From: Eubacterium sp. ER2
Lineage (GTDB): Bacteria > Bacillota > Clostridia > Lachnospirales > Lachnospiraceae
Length of the DNA: 64,000 nucleotides
Reading direction: 5' to 3'
NCBI RefSeq assembly: GCF_000765215.1
Contig: NZ_JPJE01000010.1
Location: 1 to 64,000, forward strand
The notes below the pieces were generated by a model. That model was not told the DNA's origin, ran no database searches, and worked only from the letters and a program-made list of their open reading frames with translations. Position numbers and translations under genes: made by a program. This document shows, piece by piece, positions 8,032 to 16,144 of the stretch (position 1 is its first letter; every line of letters begins with the position of its first letter).

Positions 8032-8460
8032 GTGGAAACAGGAAAAATGATCAACATGATCTCCAACCGGCTCAGGAGGCGCTCTATGGCGGTGCAGGAA
8101 TCAGTGGGGATCAGCGGTTCCCAGGGGAATATACTGGATTACATTTTGGTGGAGGGCATGAAGCGCAAGGTCTACCAGAAGGATATAGAGAGGGAGTTCG
8201 GACTGCGGCCGCCCACCGCATCGGAGGTACTTAAAGCCCTGGAGAAAAGGGAGCTGATCTGCCGTGTTCCGGACGAGGAGGACGGCCGCTGGAAGCGGAT
8301 TGTCTTCACCAAGAAGGCGGAGAAGATCCACGAGGCGCTCAGGCGGGAGATCGAGGAGTCGGAGGCCCTCCTCCTGCGGGGCATTTCCCGGGAGGAGCAG
8401 GAGACATTTCTTGAGATTGCGGGAAAAATGCTGAAAAATCTTGATGAGCATTACAGGTAA
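8032..8460 (+). CDS. MarR-family transcriptional regulator
   Basis: The protein has about 142 residues and a winged-helix domain: the segment YQKDIEREFGLRPPTASEVL is helix-turn-helix, and DEEDGRWKRIVFT is the wing with the conserved D-x-R. Alternative starts in the same frame are GTG 8023, TTG 8026 and ATG 8047; GTG 8032 is chosen because AAAGG at 8016-8020 gives acceptable spacing, but this is uncertain. MarR proteins are dimeric repressors released by small aromatic or drug ligands. It is followed 43 bases later by a MATE exporter, a typical regulator-pump pair, and both are served by the promoter at 7906-7934. Confidence 0.88.
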   Translation: METGKMINMISNRLRRRSMAVQESVGISGSQGNILDYILVEGMKRKVYQKDIEREFGLRPPTASEVLKALEKRELICRVPDEEDGRWKRIVFTKKAEKIHEALRREIEESEALLLRGISREEQETFLEIAGKMLKNLDEHYR

Positions 8461-8503
8461 AGCAGACAGCACAATAGATGAAACTGGAAGGAGAGAGCAG
8501 AAA

Positions 8504-9841
8504 ATGAAGGAAAATGAACTGGAAAAGGACTGGATGGGAACTATGAAGGTGTCCAGCGCGGTGGCGAAGATGGCTATTCCCAGCGTCATCAGCAGTCTTG
8601 TGACCGTGCTCTACAACATGGCGGACACTTTTTTCGTGGGACAGACCGGCGATGCCCTGCAGGTGGCGGCTGTGAGTCTGACGAACCCCATCTTCATCCT
8701 CTTTATGGCTTTTGCAAACATGTTCGGCATGGGCGGCAGTGCCGCCGCTTCCATGGCCCTTGGACAGAAAAATGAGAGAAGAGTGCGGCAGGTATCCTCC
8801 TTTGTCACCTACGCCTCTCTTATTGTAGGCGTGTTCTTTGCTGTGGTTCTTCTTGTGTTCACCGGTCCCATCCTGTCTCTTTTTGGAGCGGATGCCCAGA
8901 CCTATGAGTATGCGAGAGGGTACACGATTTACGTGGCCGTTGGAGCCCCCTTTATCATCTGGTCCGCCGCTGCCAGCTTTGTGGTCCGGGCGGAGGGAGC
9001 CAGCAGGGAGGCCATGATCGGCAGCATGATCGGGACTATCGCCAACATTGTGCTGGATCCCCTCTTTATATCCGGCTTTGGCATGGGAGCTGCCGGGGCG
9101 GCCATTGCCACCACCATTGGAAATGTCATGGCAAGTGCCTACTACCTGTGGTACTTTTTGAGAAAGTCTGTGTCCATGTCCCTGAGCCCCAGGGATTTCA
9201 ACTGTGGGGACGGCATACTGAAGGGAGTCTGCTCTACCGGCCTTCCGACAGCCATCTTCTCAGCCCTCATGAGTGTGTCCACCATTGTGCTGAACCAGAT
9301 CCTTGTGGCCTACGGAAATGATCCGGTAGCAGCTATCGGTATTGTGTTCAAGGCAAATATGTTTATCACATTCCTCCAGATGGGACTTGCAAACGGCGTC
9401 CAGCCTCTTCTCGGCTACAGCTATGGGGCGGGCAGCACAGCCCGGTTCCGGGAGGTGGAGAGCTTTACGAAGAAATGCTGCGTTGTCGTGGGCGTGGCTG
9501 CCACGGTTCTCTTCTTTGTGGCGAGGGAGCCCATCATCCGCCTGTTTATCAGTGACAGCGACGTGGTCCGCTACGGCGTGGAGATGCTGGTGGCCTACAT
9601 GGTCTCCGGCCCCTTTATCGGCATCCTCTTCGTCAACATGAACTGCATGCAGTCTGTGGAACACGCCCTGCCGGCTACGATCCTGTCGGTCATGAGACAG
9701 GGGGTTCTTCTTATCCCTCTCCTTTATCTGCTGCAGGCGGTGGCCGGTCTGAACGGGGTGATCTACGGGCAGGCCATCACAGATTACATTGCGGTGCTCC
9801 TCTCCATCATCATCTGGAGAAAGATCCGGAAATCTCTGTAA
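8504..9841 (+). CDS. MATE-family efflux transporter, in operon with marR
   Basis: The protein has 445 residues and about twelve membrane helices. The MATE signature is present in both halves: PSVISSLVTVLYNMADTFFVGQTG near residue 25, and GLPTAIFSALMSVSTIVLNQILVAYG near 250. The upstream in-frame ATG at 8441 overlaps marR; the ATG at 8504 is preferred because GGAAGGAG lies ten bases before it. The exporter is likely repressed by the upstream MarR protein and induced by its own substrates, as in many MarR-MATE pairs. It differs from the MATE gene at 1692-3023 and is not a recent duplicate. Confidence 0.9.
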   Translation: MKENELEKDWMGTMKVSSAVAKMAIPSVISSLVTVLYNMADTFFVGQTGDALQVAAVSLTNPIFILFMAFANMFGMGGSAAASMALGQKNERRVRQVSSFVTYASLIVGVFFAVVLLVFTGPILSLFGADAQTYEYARGYTIYVAVGAPFIIWSAAASFVVRAEGASREAMIGSMIGTIANIVLDPLFISGFGMGAAGAAIATTIGNVMASAYYLWYFLRKSVSMSLSPRDFNCGDGILKGVCSTGLPTAIFSALMSVSTIVLNQILVAYGNDPVAAIGIVFKANMFITFLQMGLANGVQPLLGYSYGAGSTARFREVESFTKKCCVVVGVAATVLFFVAREPIIRLFISDSDVVRYGVEMLVAYMVSGPFIGILFVNMNCMQSVEHALPATILSVMRQGVLLIPLLYLLQAVAGLNGVIYGQAITDYIAVLLSIIIWRKIRKSL

Positions 9842-9857
9842 AAATGACCTGCCGCTG

Positions 9858-10607
9858 TTATCTCCCTTCCCTGCCGTCCTGGCCTCTTGCCGCATCCACA
9901 AAGGCGAGAAACAGGCGGCGCATATTGAGGGACCGGGTCATGCACTCGGGATGCCACTGGACTCCCAGGACAAAGGGGTGGGAGGGCATCTCCAGCCCCT
10001 CGGGGATTCCGTCCGGAGCCCTGGCAGTGACTGTGAGCCCTTCCCCCGGCGTCAGGACTGCCTGATGATGAAAACTGTTGACAGCTGTGGTTTCTCCAAA
10101 GATTTTATGTAGGATGCTATCTTTTTTGACGGAGATAGTATGGCAGAAATCGCTGCGCAGCCGGGATCTTTGCATGTGGTTCAGGACCGGCTCCTCCCTT
10201 AAGGAGAGATCCTGGAGAAGCTCCCCGCCGCAGGCGGCGTTCAAAACCTGCATGCCCCGGCAGATGGCGAGGACGGGCTTTGACGTGGAAAGGACATATT
10301 TCAGGAAAAGAATCTGAAATATGTCCGTTTTTATGTCCGTCTCCCCGGAGGGAGACAGGGGAGGGCGGTCCAGAAGAAAGGGGGTGATGTCCCCGCCGCC
10401 GCAGAATAGAAATCCGTGGCAGCAGGAGGCCATGACCTCCATCAGTCTCCGGTTCCCGTTCTCCACGCAGGGCAGAAGGACCGGGCAGCCTCCCCCGCGG
10501 CACACGGAAGAAATGTAGCTGTCTGTGACAAACTGGCGGTTCCCTGCAAAGCCACAGGTGACGATCCCGATCACAGGAGTTCCGGCAGAGGTACGAACAG
10601 GAGTCAT
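9858..10607 (-). CDS. Gamma-glutamyl-gamma-aminobutyrate hydrolase-like protein (peptidase C26)
   Basis: The protein has 249 residues with a class I glutamine amidotransferase-like fold: oxyanion segment FCGGGDITP (68-76), nucleophile C116 in AICRGMQVLN, and H220/E222 in GVQWHPE. C26 members cleave gamma-glutamyl amide bonds, for example in gamma-glutamyl-GABA (PuuD) or folate polyglutamates. GAGGAGG is placed well before the ATG. Only 59 bases separate it from the divergent M19 dipeptidase, so the promoters must overlap, suggesting joint control of gamma-glutamyl or dipeptide breakdown. The gene ends 17 bases from the convergent MATE gene with no clear terminator between. Confidence 0.85.
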   Translation of the reverse strand: MTPVRTSAGTPVIGIVTCGFAGNRQFVTDSYISSVCRGGGCPVLLPCVENGNRRLMEVMASCCHGFLFCGGGDITPFLLDRPPLSPSGETDIKTDIFQILFLKYVLSTSKPVLAICRGMQVLNAACGGELLQDLSLREEPVLNHMQRSRLRSDFCHTISVKKDSILHKIFGETTAVNSFHHQAVLTPGEGLTVTARAPDGIPEGLEMPSHPFVLGVQWHPECMTRSLNMRRLFLAFVDAARGQDGREGR

Positions 10608-10666
10608 ACGCTTTCCTCCTCGAAAATAATGTAGTATAGTATATGTGCGAAAGGAGGAGGTAAGAC

Positions 10667-11638
10667 ATGAATTTGATCGATCTGCACTGCGACACGCTGT
10701 GGAGACTTCTGGACCTGGGAGGAGAGGGGGATCTCCTGGAAAATGACGGATCTGTCAGCATTCGGAAGCTGGAAGAGGAGGAAGCCCTCGCCCAGTTCTT
10801 TGCCTGCTTTGCCTACAGGGACGCCATGGAGGGAAATAACTCCGCGGAGCAGTACGATGCGGGGTACCGCCGTGTACTGGCTATGACAGATTATCTGCAC
10901 GAGCAGGCAGAAAGGTGGGGCGGCCGGCTTGAGATCGCAGCGGAGCCGGGGGATATAGAAGCCATCCGCAGGAGGGGAAAGACAGCCGCAGTCCTCACTG
11001 TGGAGGAGGGCGGCATATTGAACGGCAGCCTGGAGCGCCTGGAGGAGCTTTACAGAAGGGATGTGCGGCTCATCACCCTCCTCTGGAACTACGAGAACTG
11101 TATCGGCGCCCCGGGCAGCCGGGAGCCCTCTGTCATGGAACGGGGTCTGACACCCTTTGGCGTCCGGGTCGTGGAGAGGATGAACGAGCTGGGCATGATC
11201 GTGGATGTCTCCCACGCGTCTGACGGCGTGTTTTGGGATGTCATGAAATGCAGCAAAAAGCCTGTGACGGCCACCCACTCCAACTGCCGCGCCCTGGCGG
11301 CCCACCCCCGGAACCTGACAGATGGAATGCTGCGGGCTCTGGGAGAGCGTGGCGGCGTGACGGGCCTTAATCTTTACGGCCCCTTCCTTGGCACGCCGGA
11401 GGAGTCCCGGCTGGAGGAGATGACGGCCCACGTGCTTCACATGCTCCGGGCAGGGGGAGAGGATCTTCCCGCCATCGGGACAGATTTTGACGGCTTCGAC
11501 GGAATGAAAAGGATGGATATTCCCGACACAGGGTGCATGGGAAGACTGTGGGAGGCGCTGAAGAAGGAGGGGCTGTCGGAGAGTCAGCTTGATAAGATCT
11601 GGTATAAAAACGCCCTCCGAATCTGGAAGGAAAGATAA
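10667..11638 (+). CDS. Membrane dipeptidase (peptidase M19, renal dipeptidase family)
   Basis: The protein has 323 residues and a TIM-barrel metallopeptidase of the amidohydrolase superfamily. Zinc-binding landmarks are visible: HCDT (H7, D9), VEEGG (bridging glutamate near 125), VDVSHASD, THSNCRA and GTDFDG. M19 enzymes hydrolyse a wide range of dipeptides, including those with D-residues at the C-terminal position. No signal peptide is seen, so it is probably cytoplasmic. AAGGAGGAGG lies just before the ATG. It is divergent from the C26 hydrolase and followed 29 bases later by a split-barrel flavoprotein gene that may be in the same unit. Confidence 0.92.
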   Translation: MNLIDLHCDTLWRLLDLGGEGDLLENDGSVSIRKLEEEEALAQFFACFAYRDAMEGNNSAEQYDAGYRRVLAMTDYLHEQAERWGGRLEIAAEPGDIEAIRRRGKTAAVLTVEEGGILNGSLERLEELYRRDVRLITLLWNYENCIGAPGSREPSVMERGLTPFGVRVVERMNELGMIVDVSHASDGVFWDVMKCSKKPVTATHSNCRALAAHPRNLTDGMLRALGERGGVTGLNLYGPFLGTPEESRLEEMTAHVLHMLRAGGEDLPAIGTDFDGFDGMKRMDIPDTGCMGRLWEALKKEGLSESQLDKIWYKNALRIWKER

Positions 11639-11667
11639 AACAGGCATTGAGAAAAGGAAGAGGACAT

Positions 11668-12171
11668 ATGTTTCGAGAAATGAGAAGAAAAAGACAGCTC
11701 CTGTCAGAGAAGGAGGCAGGGGAAATATTAAAGAGGGGCACGTCCGGCGTGCTGGCGCTGGCGGGAGATGACGGATACCCTTATGCGGTGCCCATCAGCT
11801 ACGTGTATGATGGGAAGAAGCTTTATTTTCACAGCGCGAAAAGCGGACACAAGCTGGATGCCATCGCAGCGGAGCCGAAGGCTTCCTTCTGTGTCATCGA
11901 TCAGGACAGGATCGTGCCGGAGGAGTACACTACCTATTTCAGGAGCGTCATCGCCTTTGGCCGGGTTCGGGTCATGGAGGATGAGGCAGAAAAGCGTCAG
12001 GCAATAGAAAAGCTGGCCCAAAAGTATGTGCCCCGGAGCACACCGCAGGACCGGGCGGCGGCCATTGACCGGGAGTGGAAGCCCCTGTGCATGCTGGAGA
12101 TGACCATTGACCACATGACAGGAAAAGAGGCCATTGAGCTGGTAAAAGAAAAAATGGATTGTGAAAAATAG
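11668..12171 (+). CDS. Pyridoxamine 5'-phosphate oxidase-like flavin-binding protein (NimA type)
   Basis: The protein has 167 residues. The split beta-barrel of the PNPOx-like family is seen in GTSGVLALAGDDGYPYAVPISYVYD, with KLYFHSAKSGHKLD as the FMN/heme-binding strand and histidine. Members include 5-nitroimidazole reductases (Nim) and unknown FMN or heme binding proteins. An in-frame TTG at 11647 exists, but the ATG at 11668 has GGAAGAGG just upstream and is preferred. It follows the M19 dipeptidase by 29 bases and is likely co-transcribed. The actual substrate is unknown; a role in nitroimidazole resistance would be speculation. Confidence 0.82.
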   Translation: MFREMRRKRQLLSEKEAGEILKRGTSGVLALAGDDGYPYAVPISYVYDGKKLYFHSAKSGHKLDAIAAEPKASFCVIDQDRIVPEEYTTYFRSVIAFGRVRVMEDEAEKRQAIEKLAQKYVPRSTPQDRAAAIDREWKPLCMLEMTIDHMTGKEAIELVKEKMDCEK

Positions 12172-12223
12172 ACAAAAAATAAATCTGAAAAATGTGCATG
12201 TCTGACGAAAAGAACAAAACAGA

Positions 12224-12252
12224 TTGACAGGAAAGGGAAGTAGACCTATAAT
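12224..12252 (+). promoter_or_regulatory. Consensus sigma-A promoter of the rbs operon
   Basis: TTGACA (12224-12229), a 17-base spacer and TATAAT (12247-12252) form a perfect promoter. Transcription should begin near 12259, giving a leader of about 138 bases before rbsK that contains both operators. Confidence 0.88.
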
Positions 12253-12263
12253 ATAGCCAGAAA

Positions 12264-12279
12264 TTGAAACCGGTTTCAA
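12264..12279 (+). promoter_or_regulatory. LacI-type operator O1 of the rbs operon
   Basis: The perfect 16-bp palindrome TTGAAACCGGTTTCAA has the central CG typical of LacI-family operators and lies just after the predicted transcription start. It also fits the cre consensus for CcpA (TGNNANCGNNNNCA), so RbsR, CcpA or both could bind. Confidence 0.8.
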
Positions 12280-12348
12280 GAAAGAACGAGACCGGAAATG
12301 CGATGAAACGAAGTGGATCTCAGATGGAGATCCTACTTTTTCAAAAGA

Positions 12349-12366
12349 TTTGAAACCGGTTTCAAA
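12349..12366 (+). promoter_or_regulatory. LacI-type operator O2 of the rbs operon
   Basis: The perfect 18-bp palindrome TTTGAAACCGGTTTCAAA has its centre 86 bases after the centre of O1. It lies inside the leader, 30 bases before rbsK. Two identical sites at this spacing could support cooperative binding or looping. Confidence 0.8.
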
Positions 12367-12396
12367 AAAAGAGGAAATGAAAGGAGAAGACATGGG

Positions 12397-13293
12397 ATGA
12401 AACTTGCAGTAGTGGGAAGCATCAATATGGACATGACAGTGACGGCAGAGCGGATTCCTCTGAAGGGAGAGACGCTCCGGGCGGACAGCATCAGCCGCAT
12501 ACCCGGAGGAAAAGGCGCCAACCAGGCGGTGGCCATGGCAAGACTGGGAGCTGAGGTGGAGATGTTCGGATGCGTGGGGGATGACGACAACGGGAAGCTC
12601 CTCTTGAAAAACCTGCAGGGCGCAGGTGTCAGAACGGATCACGTCCGGGTTCTGGAGGGAGTCCCTACAGGGCTGGCCATGATCACAGTGGCGGAAAATG
12701 ACAATACAATCGTAGTGGTTCCGGGCGCAAACGGGAAAGTGGATCAGGCCTATGTGGACAGCATCAGCGGTGAGCTGGGAAAATATGACATGGTGGTGCT
12801 CCAGCACGAGATCCCTCTGGAGACAGTCATTTACACCGTGAAAATGTGTCACGAAAAGAAAATCCCGGTCGTGCTGAACCCGGCGCCGGCAGCCGCTGTT
12901 CCGGAGGAGATCGTGGATATGGTGACTTACCTGACCCCCAATGAGCACGAGGCAGTGCTGATTTTTGGAGAGCAGAAGGACACGGAAGATATGCTCAGGA
13001 AATATCCGGAAAAGCTGGTCATTACCCAGGGATCCAGAGGCGTGGTGACATGTTTAAGGAGCGGGGAAATCCTGCGGGTACCGGCGAGAAAGTCAGAGGT
13101 GGCAGACTCGACAGGGGCAGGCGATACGCTGAACGGAGCCTTCTGTGTGCGGATCTGCGCAGGCGATGACATCCGGGACGCCCTTGTGTACGCCAATACA
13201 GCGGCAGGACTTTCCACAGAAAAGTTCGGCGCTCAGAGCGGGATGCCCTCTGCTGAGGAAGTGGAGCGAGAATTAAGGGGGAAGATAGGTTGA
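12397..13293 (+). CDS. rbsK: Ribokinase
   Basis: The protein has 298 residues of the PfkB family. It has the N-terminal GSINMDMT, the GGKGANQA signature, TPNEHEA, and the C-terminal DSTGAGDTLNGAF with the catalytic aspartate in GAGD. It phosphorylates ribose to ribose 5-phosphate in the cytoplasm. The frame is open from 12313, but the leader holds operator O2; the ATG at 12397 with AAGGAG ten bases upstream is the clear start, matching the family N-terminus (MKLAVVGSIN). It is first in the rbs operon, and its stop overlaps the rbsD start (TTGA). Confidence 0.95.
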   Translation: MKLAVVGSINMDMTVTAERIPLKGETLRADSISRIPGGKGANQAVAMARLGAEVEMFGCVGDDDNGKLLLKNLQGAGVRTDHVRVLEGVPTGLAMITVAENDNTIVVVPGANGKVDQAYVDSISGELGKYDMVVLQHEIPLETVIYTVKMCHEKKIPVVLNPAPAAAVPEEIVDMVTYLTPNEHEAVLIFGEQKDTEDMLRKYPEKLVITQGSRGVVTCLRSGEILRVPARKSEVADSTGAGDTLNGAFCVRICAGDDIRDALVYANTAAGLSTEKFGAQSGMPSAEEVERELRGKIG

Positions 13294-13700
13294 AAAAACA
13301 CGGTATTTTGAACAGTGAGGTGGCGGATGTCCTGGCTCACATGGGACACACGGACAGGATCTGCATCGGGGACTGCGGTCTCCCTATTCCGGAGGACACC
13401 AGGCGCATCGATCTGGCCCTGCGGTTCGGACTTCCCTCCTTTATGGATGTGCTCTGTGAGACGGGCGCTGACATGAAGATTGAGAAGGTCATCCTGGCGG
13501 AGGAGATCAAAGAGAAAAGCCCCGCCCTGCTCAAAGAAATAGAGGAATATCTGAGGGGAGAGGGGATTGACGGGGAGATGATCGAGTTCGTTCCCCATGA
13601 GGAGCTGAAACGGTTGACCAGAGACTGTAGGGCAGTGATTCGGACAGGAGAGACGACACCCAATGCAAATATCATCCTGCAGTCGGGATGCATTTTTTAG
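13290..13700 (+). CDS. rbsD: D-ribose pyranase
   Basis: The protein has 136 residues. RbsD interconverts beta-ribopyranose and ribofuranose so that the sugar can enter ribokinase. Family landmarks are present: MKKHGILNSEV at the start, catalytic H20 in GHTDRICIGDCGLPIP, and the C-terminal PNANIILQSG. It starts at a TTG overlapping the rbsK stop by three bases (TTGA), which implies translational coupling; a GGGGGAAG site lies upstream. The length agrees with E. coli RbsD (139). Confidence 0.95.
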   Translation: MKKHGILNSEVADVLAHMGHTDRICIGDCGLPIPEDTRRIDLALRFGLPSFMDVLCETGADMKIEKVILAEEIKEKSPALLKEIEEYLRGEGIDGEMIEFVPHEELKRLTRDCRAVIRTGETTPNANIILQSGCIF

Positions 13701-13717
13701 GAAAAGGAGGGAGAACC

Positions 13718-15208
13718 ATGCAGATTGAAATGCGCGGAATTGACAAGTCCTTTGGCGGCAACGCGGTTCTTAAGGAAGCCGGATTTCTGCTGGATCACGG
13801 TGAGATCCACGCGCTGATGGGCGAGAACGGTGCGGGGAAATCCACCTTGATGAAGATCCTGACGGGAGTCTACACAAAGGACGCCGGGCAGGTCATTGTG
13901 GACGGACAGGAGGTGTGCTACAAAAATCCGCAGGAAGCGGAAAAGGCGGGGATTGTCTTTATTCACCAAGAGCTGAATGTACTGTTTGATCTGACAGTGG
14001 AGGAAAATATGTTCCTTGGAAAAGAGATACACGGCCGATTTGGCGTGTGCGACAAGAAGGCTATGAGGGCCGAGGTCAGAAAGATCCTGGACAGACTGGG
14101 CGTGTCCATTGATCCACAGCAGAGAATGAGCGAGCTGTCCGTGGGGCAGCAGCAAATGATCGAGATCGCCAAGGCGCTTATGGTGGACGCCAAAGTCATA
14201 ATCATGGATGAGCCCACCGCGGCGCTGACCCAGAGTGAGACGGAGGTTTTGTTCCAGGTGGTGAGATCGCTGAAGGAAAAGGGCGTCTCCATCGTCTACA
14301 TTTCCCACAGAATGGAGGAGATCTTTGAGCTCTGCGACCGGATCACTGTGCTCCGGGACGGCTCCTACATTGATACAAAACGTATCCAGGACACGGATAT
14401 GAACGATGTGGTGAAGATGATGATCGGCCGGGAGATCGGAGAGCGTTACCCCCTCCGCGAAGCCAGCATCGGAGAGGTTGTTTTTAAGGTAGAGGGACTC
14501 ACCTGTCCGGGCGTATTTAAGGATGTGTCCTTTGAAGTCCATGCCGGGGAGGTGCTTGGCGTATCAGGCCTGATGGGCGCGGGAAGAACAGAGATCATGC
14601 AGGCGATATTTGGAAATATGCCCCATGTCACCGGGAAGCTTTTTTTGAACGGAGAGGAAATACATAACCATAATCCCGGGCAGGCCATGAAAAACGGTAT
14701 CGGCTTTATCACCGAGGACCGCAAGACCGAAGGCCTGATGCTGGAGGAGAGCATCCGCAAGAACATCTCCCTCGCCAATCTGGGACGCATTTCCAGGAGG
14801 GGCGTTCTCAGGAAAAAAGAGGAGCGGGAGCTGGTGCAAAAGGGAATCGAAGAACTACATATCAAATGCTTTGGGCCGGAGCACGAGTGCGGCAGACTGA
14901 GCGGCGGAAATCAGCAGAAGGTGGTCTTCGCAAAGTGGATCTACACAGATCCGAAGGTGCTGATCCTGGACGAGCCCACCAGAGGCGTGGATATAGGCGC
15001 AAAAAAGGAGATTTACAATATCATCAATGACCTTGCCGCAAAAGGCGTGGCGATCATCATGGTGTCTACGGAGCTCCCGGAGGTGCTGGGAATGGCGGAC
15101 CGCATCATGGTCGTGAGAGAGGGACTTGTGCGGGGAATTCTGAGTAAGGAAGAGGCGGACCAGGAAAATATCATGATCCTGGCGACAGGAGGGAATTTAA
15201 ATGAATAA
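13718..15208 (+). CDS. rbsA: Ribose ABC transporter ATP-binding protein
   Basis: The protein has 496 residues and two ABC domains. Domain 1 has Walker A GENGAGKST, signature LSVGQQQM and Walker B VIIMDEP. Domain 2 has the degenerate P-loop GLMGAGRTE usual in RbsA, signature LSGGNQQK and Walker B VLILDEP. It energises ribose import with RbsC and RbsB on the cytoplasmic face. An ATG at 13688 lies inside rbsD; the ATG at 13718 with AAAGGAGGG upstream is chosen. It overlaps the start of rbsC by eight bases. Because rbsC is frameshifted, the transporter may not function in this strain. Confidence 0.95.
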   Translation: MQIEMRGIDKSFGGNAVLKEAGFLLDHGEIHALMGENGAGKSTLMKILTGVYTKDAGQVIVDGQEVCYKNPQEAEKAGIVFIHQELNVLFDLTVEENMFLGKEIHGRFGVCDKKAMRAEVRKILDRLGVSIDPQQRMSELSVGQQQMIEIAKALMVDAKVIIMDEPTAALTQSETEVLFQVVRSLKEKGVSIVYISHRMEEIFELCDRITVLRDGSYIDTKRIQDTDMNDVVKMMIGREIGERYPLREASIGEVVFKVEGLTCPGVFKDVSFEVHAGEVLGVSGLMGAGRTEIMQAIFGNMPHVTGKLFLNGEEIHNHNPGQAMKNGIGFITEDRKTEGLMLEESIRKNISLANLGRISRRGVLRKKEERELVQKGIEELHIKCFGPEHECGRLSGGNQQKVVFAKWIYTDPKVLILDEPTRGVDIGAKKEIYNIINDLAAKGVAIIMVSTELPEVLGMADRIMVVREGLVRGILSKEEADQENIMILATGGNLNE

Positions 15209-16125
15209 GCAGAAAACGATCAATAAGATACAGGATCTGGGCGCCCTGATCGCGCTGATCCTTTTAGTGGTAGTCATCGGTATCATCAGCCCGGAGTTTC
15301 GGACTGTGGGAAACTTTTTGTCACTGCTGAGGCAGTCCTCCATCAACGGACTGATCGCATTTGGAATGACCTGCGTTATCCTGACCGGGGGCATTGACCT
15401 GTCCGTGGGCTCTGTCCACTGCGCTGTGCGCGGGATTTATATCAAACGGGATGCCCGTGGGGGCTGCCATGCTGCTGGCTCTGGTGATCGGGACAGGACT
15501 TGGCTTTATCAGTGGTATCCTTGTCACAAAGGGAAGACTGCAGCCCTTTATCGCTACCCTTGTGACTATGACAGTCTACAGGGGACTGACCATGATCTTC
15601 ATGGACGGGAAGCCCATCTCCAACCTGGGAGACAGCTTTACCTTAAAGGTAGTGGGAAAGGGGAATTTCTATCACATTCCCATCCCTGTAATCCTGTTTA
15701 TCCTGATTTTCGCCCTCTTTATGTTCATTCTTGAGAAGACTACATTCGGCAGAAGAGTGTACGCCACAGGAAGCAACTGGGAAGCAGCCCGGCTGGCGGG
15801 TGTGAACATCCACAGGACAAAGCTTGCCGTCTATGCCATCTCCGGCGGTATGGCAGCGCTGTCCGGACTCATTCTCCTGTCCAGACTGGGATCTGCCCAG
15901 CCAAACCTGGGAGACGGGTATGAGCTGGACGCCATCGCCGCGGTGGCTCTTGGCGGTACAAGTATGAACGGCGGCCGGGGACGCATCTGGGGAACCTTTG
16001 TCGGCGTACTGATCATCGCTGTCCTGAATAACGGGCTGAACATCTTGGGCGTTTCATCCTACTACCAGGATGTGGTAAAGGGTATCGTGATCCTGATCGC
16101 GGTGCTGTCCGACAGAAAACGCTAG
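15201..16125 (+). pseudogene. rbsC: Ribose ABC transporter permease, frameshifted
   Basis: The gene begins normally at ATG 15201 with AGGAGGG upstream and reads an RbsC N-terminus up to GGIDLSVGSV. The frame then breaks at about 15408-15420, and the rest (ALSTALCAGFISNG to VLSDRKR at 16125) continues in another frame. That frame keeps FIATLVTMTVYRGLTM, GGTSMNGGRGRIWGT and LLGVSSYYQ-type family motifs. The N-terminal frame runs on as nonsense to 15734. Comparison with E. coli RbsC (GSLLALTGAV) suggests only three or four residues are missing. An 11-base deletion between two GCTCTGTCC repeats would explain it exactly. It could be a true mutation, slippage variation or a sequencing or assembly error. 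Confidence 0.85.
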
Positions 16126-16144
16126 GAGAGAAAGGAGAAGAGCA

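Noticed and set aside
15394-16125. Separate gene starting at TTG 15394 as an independent short permease
   Set aside because: There is no ribosome-binding site, and the protein would lack the first membrane helices of RbsC. It is better read as the second half of a frameshifted rbsC.
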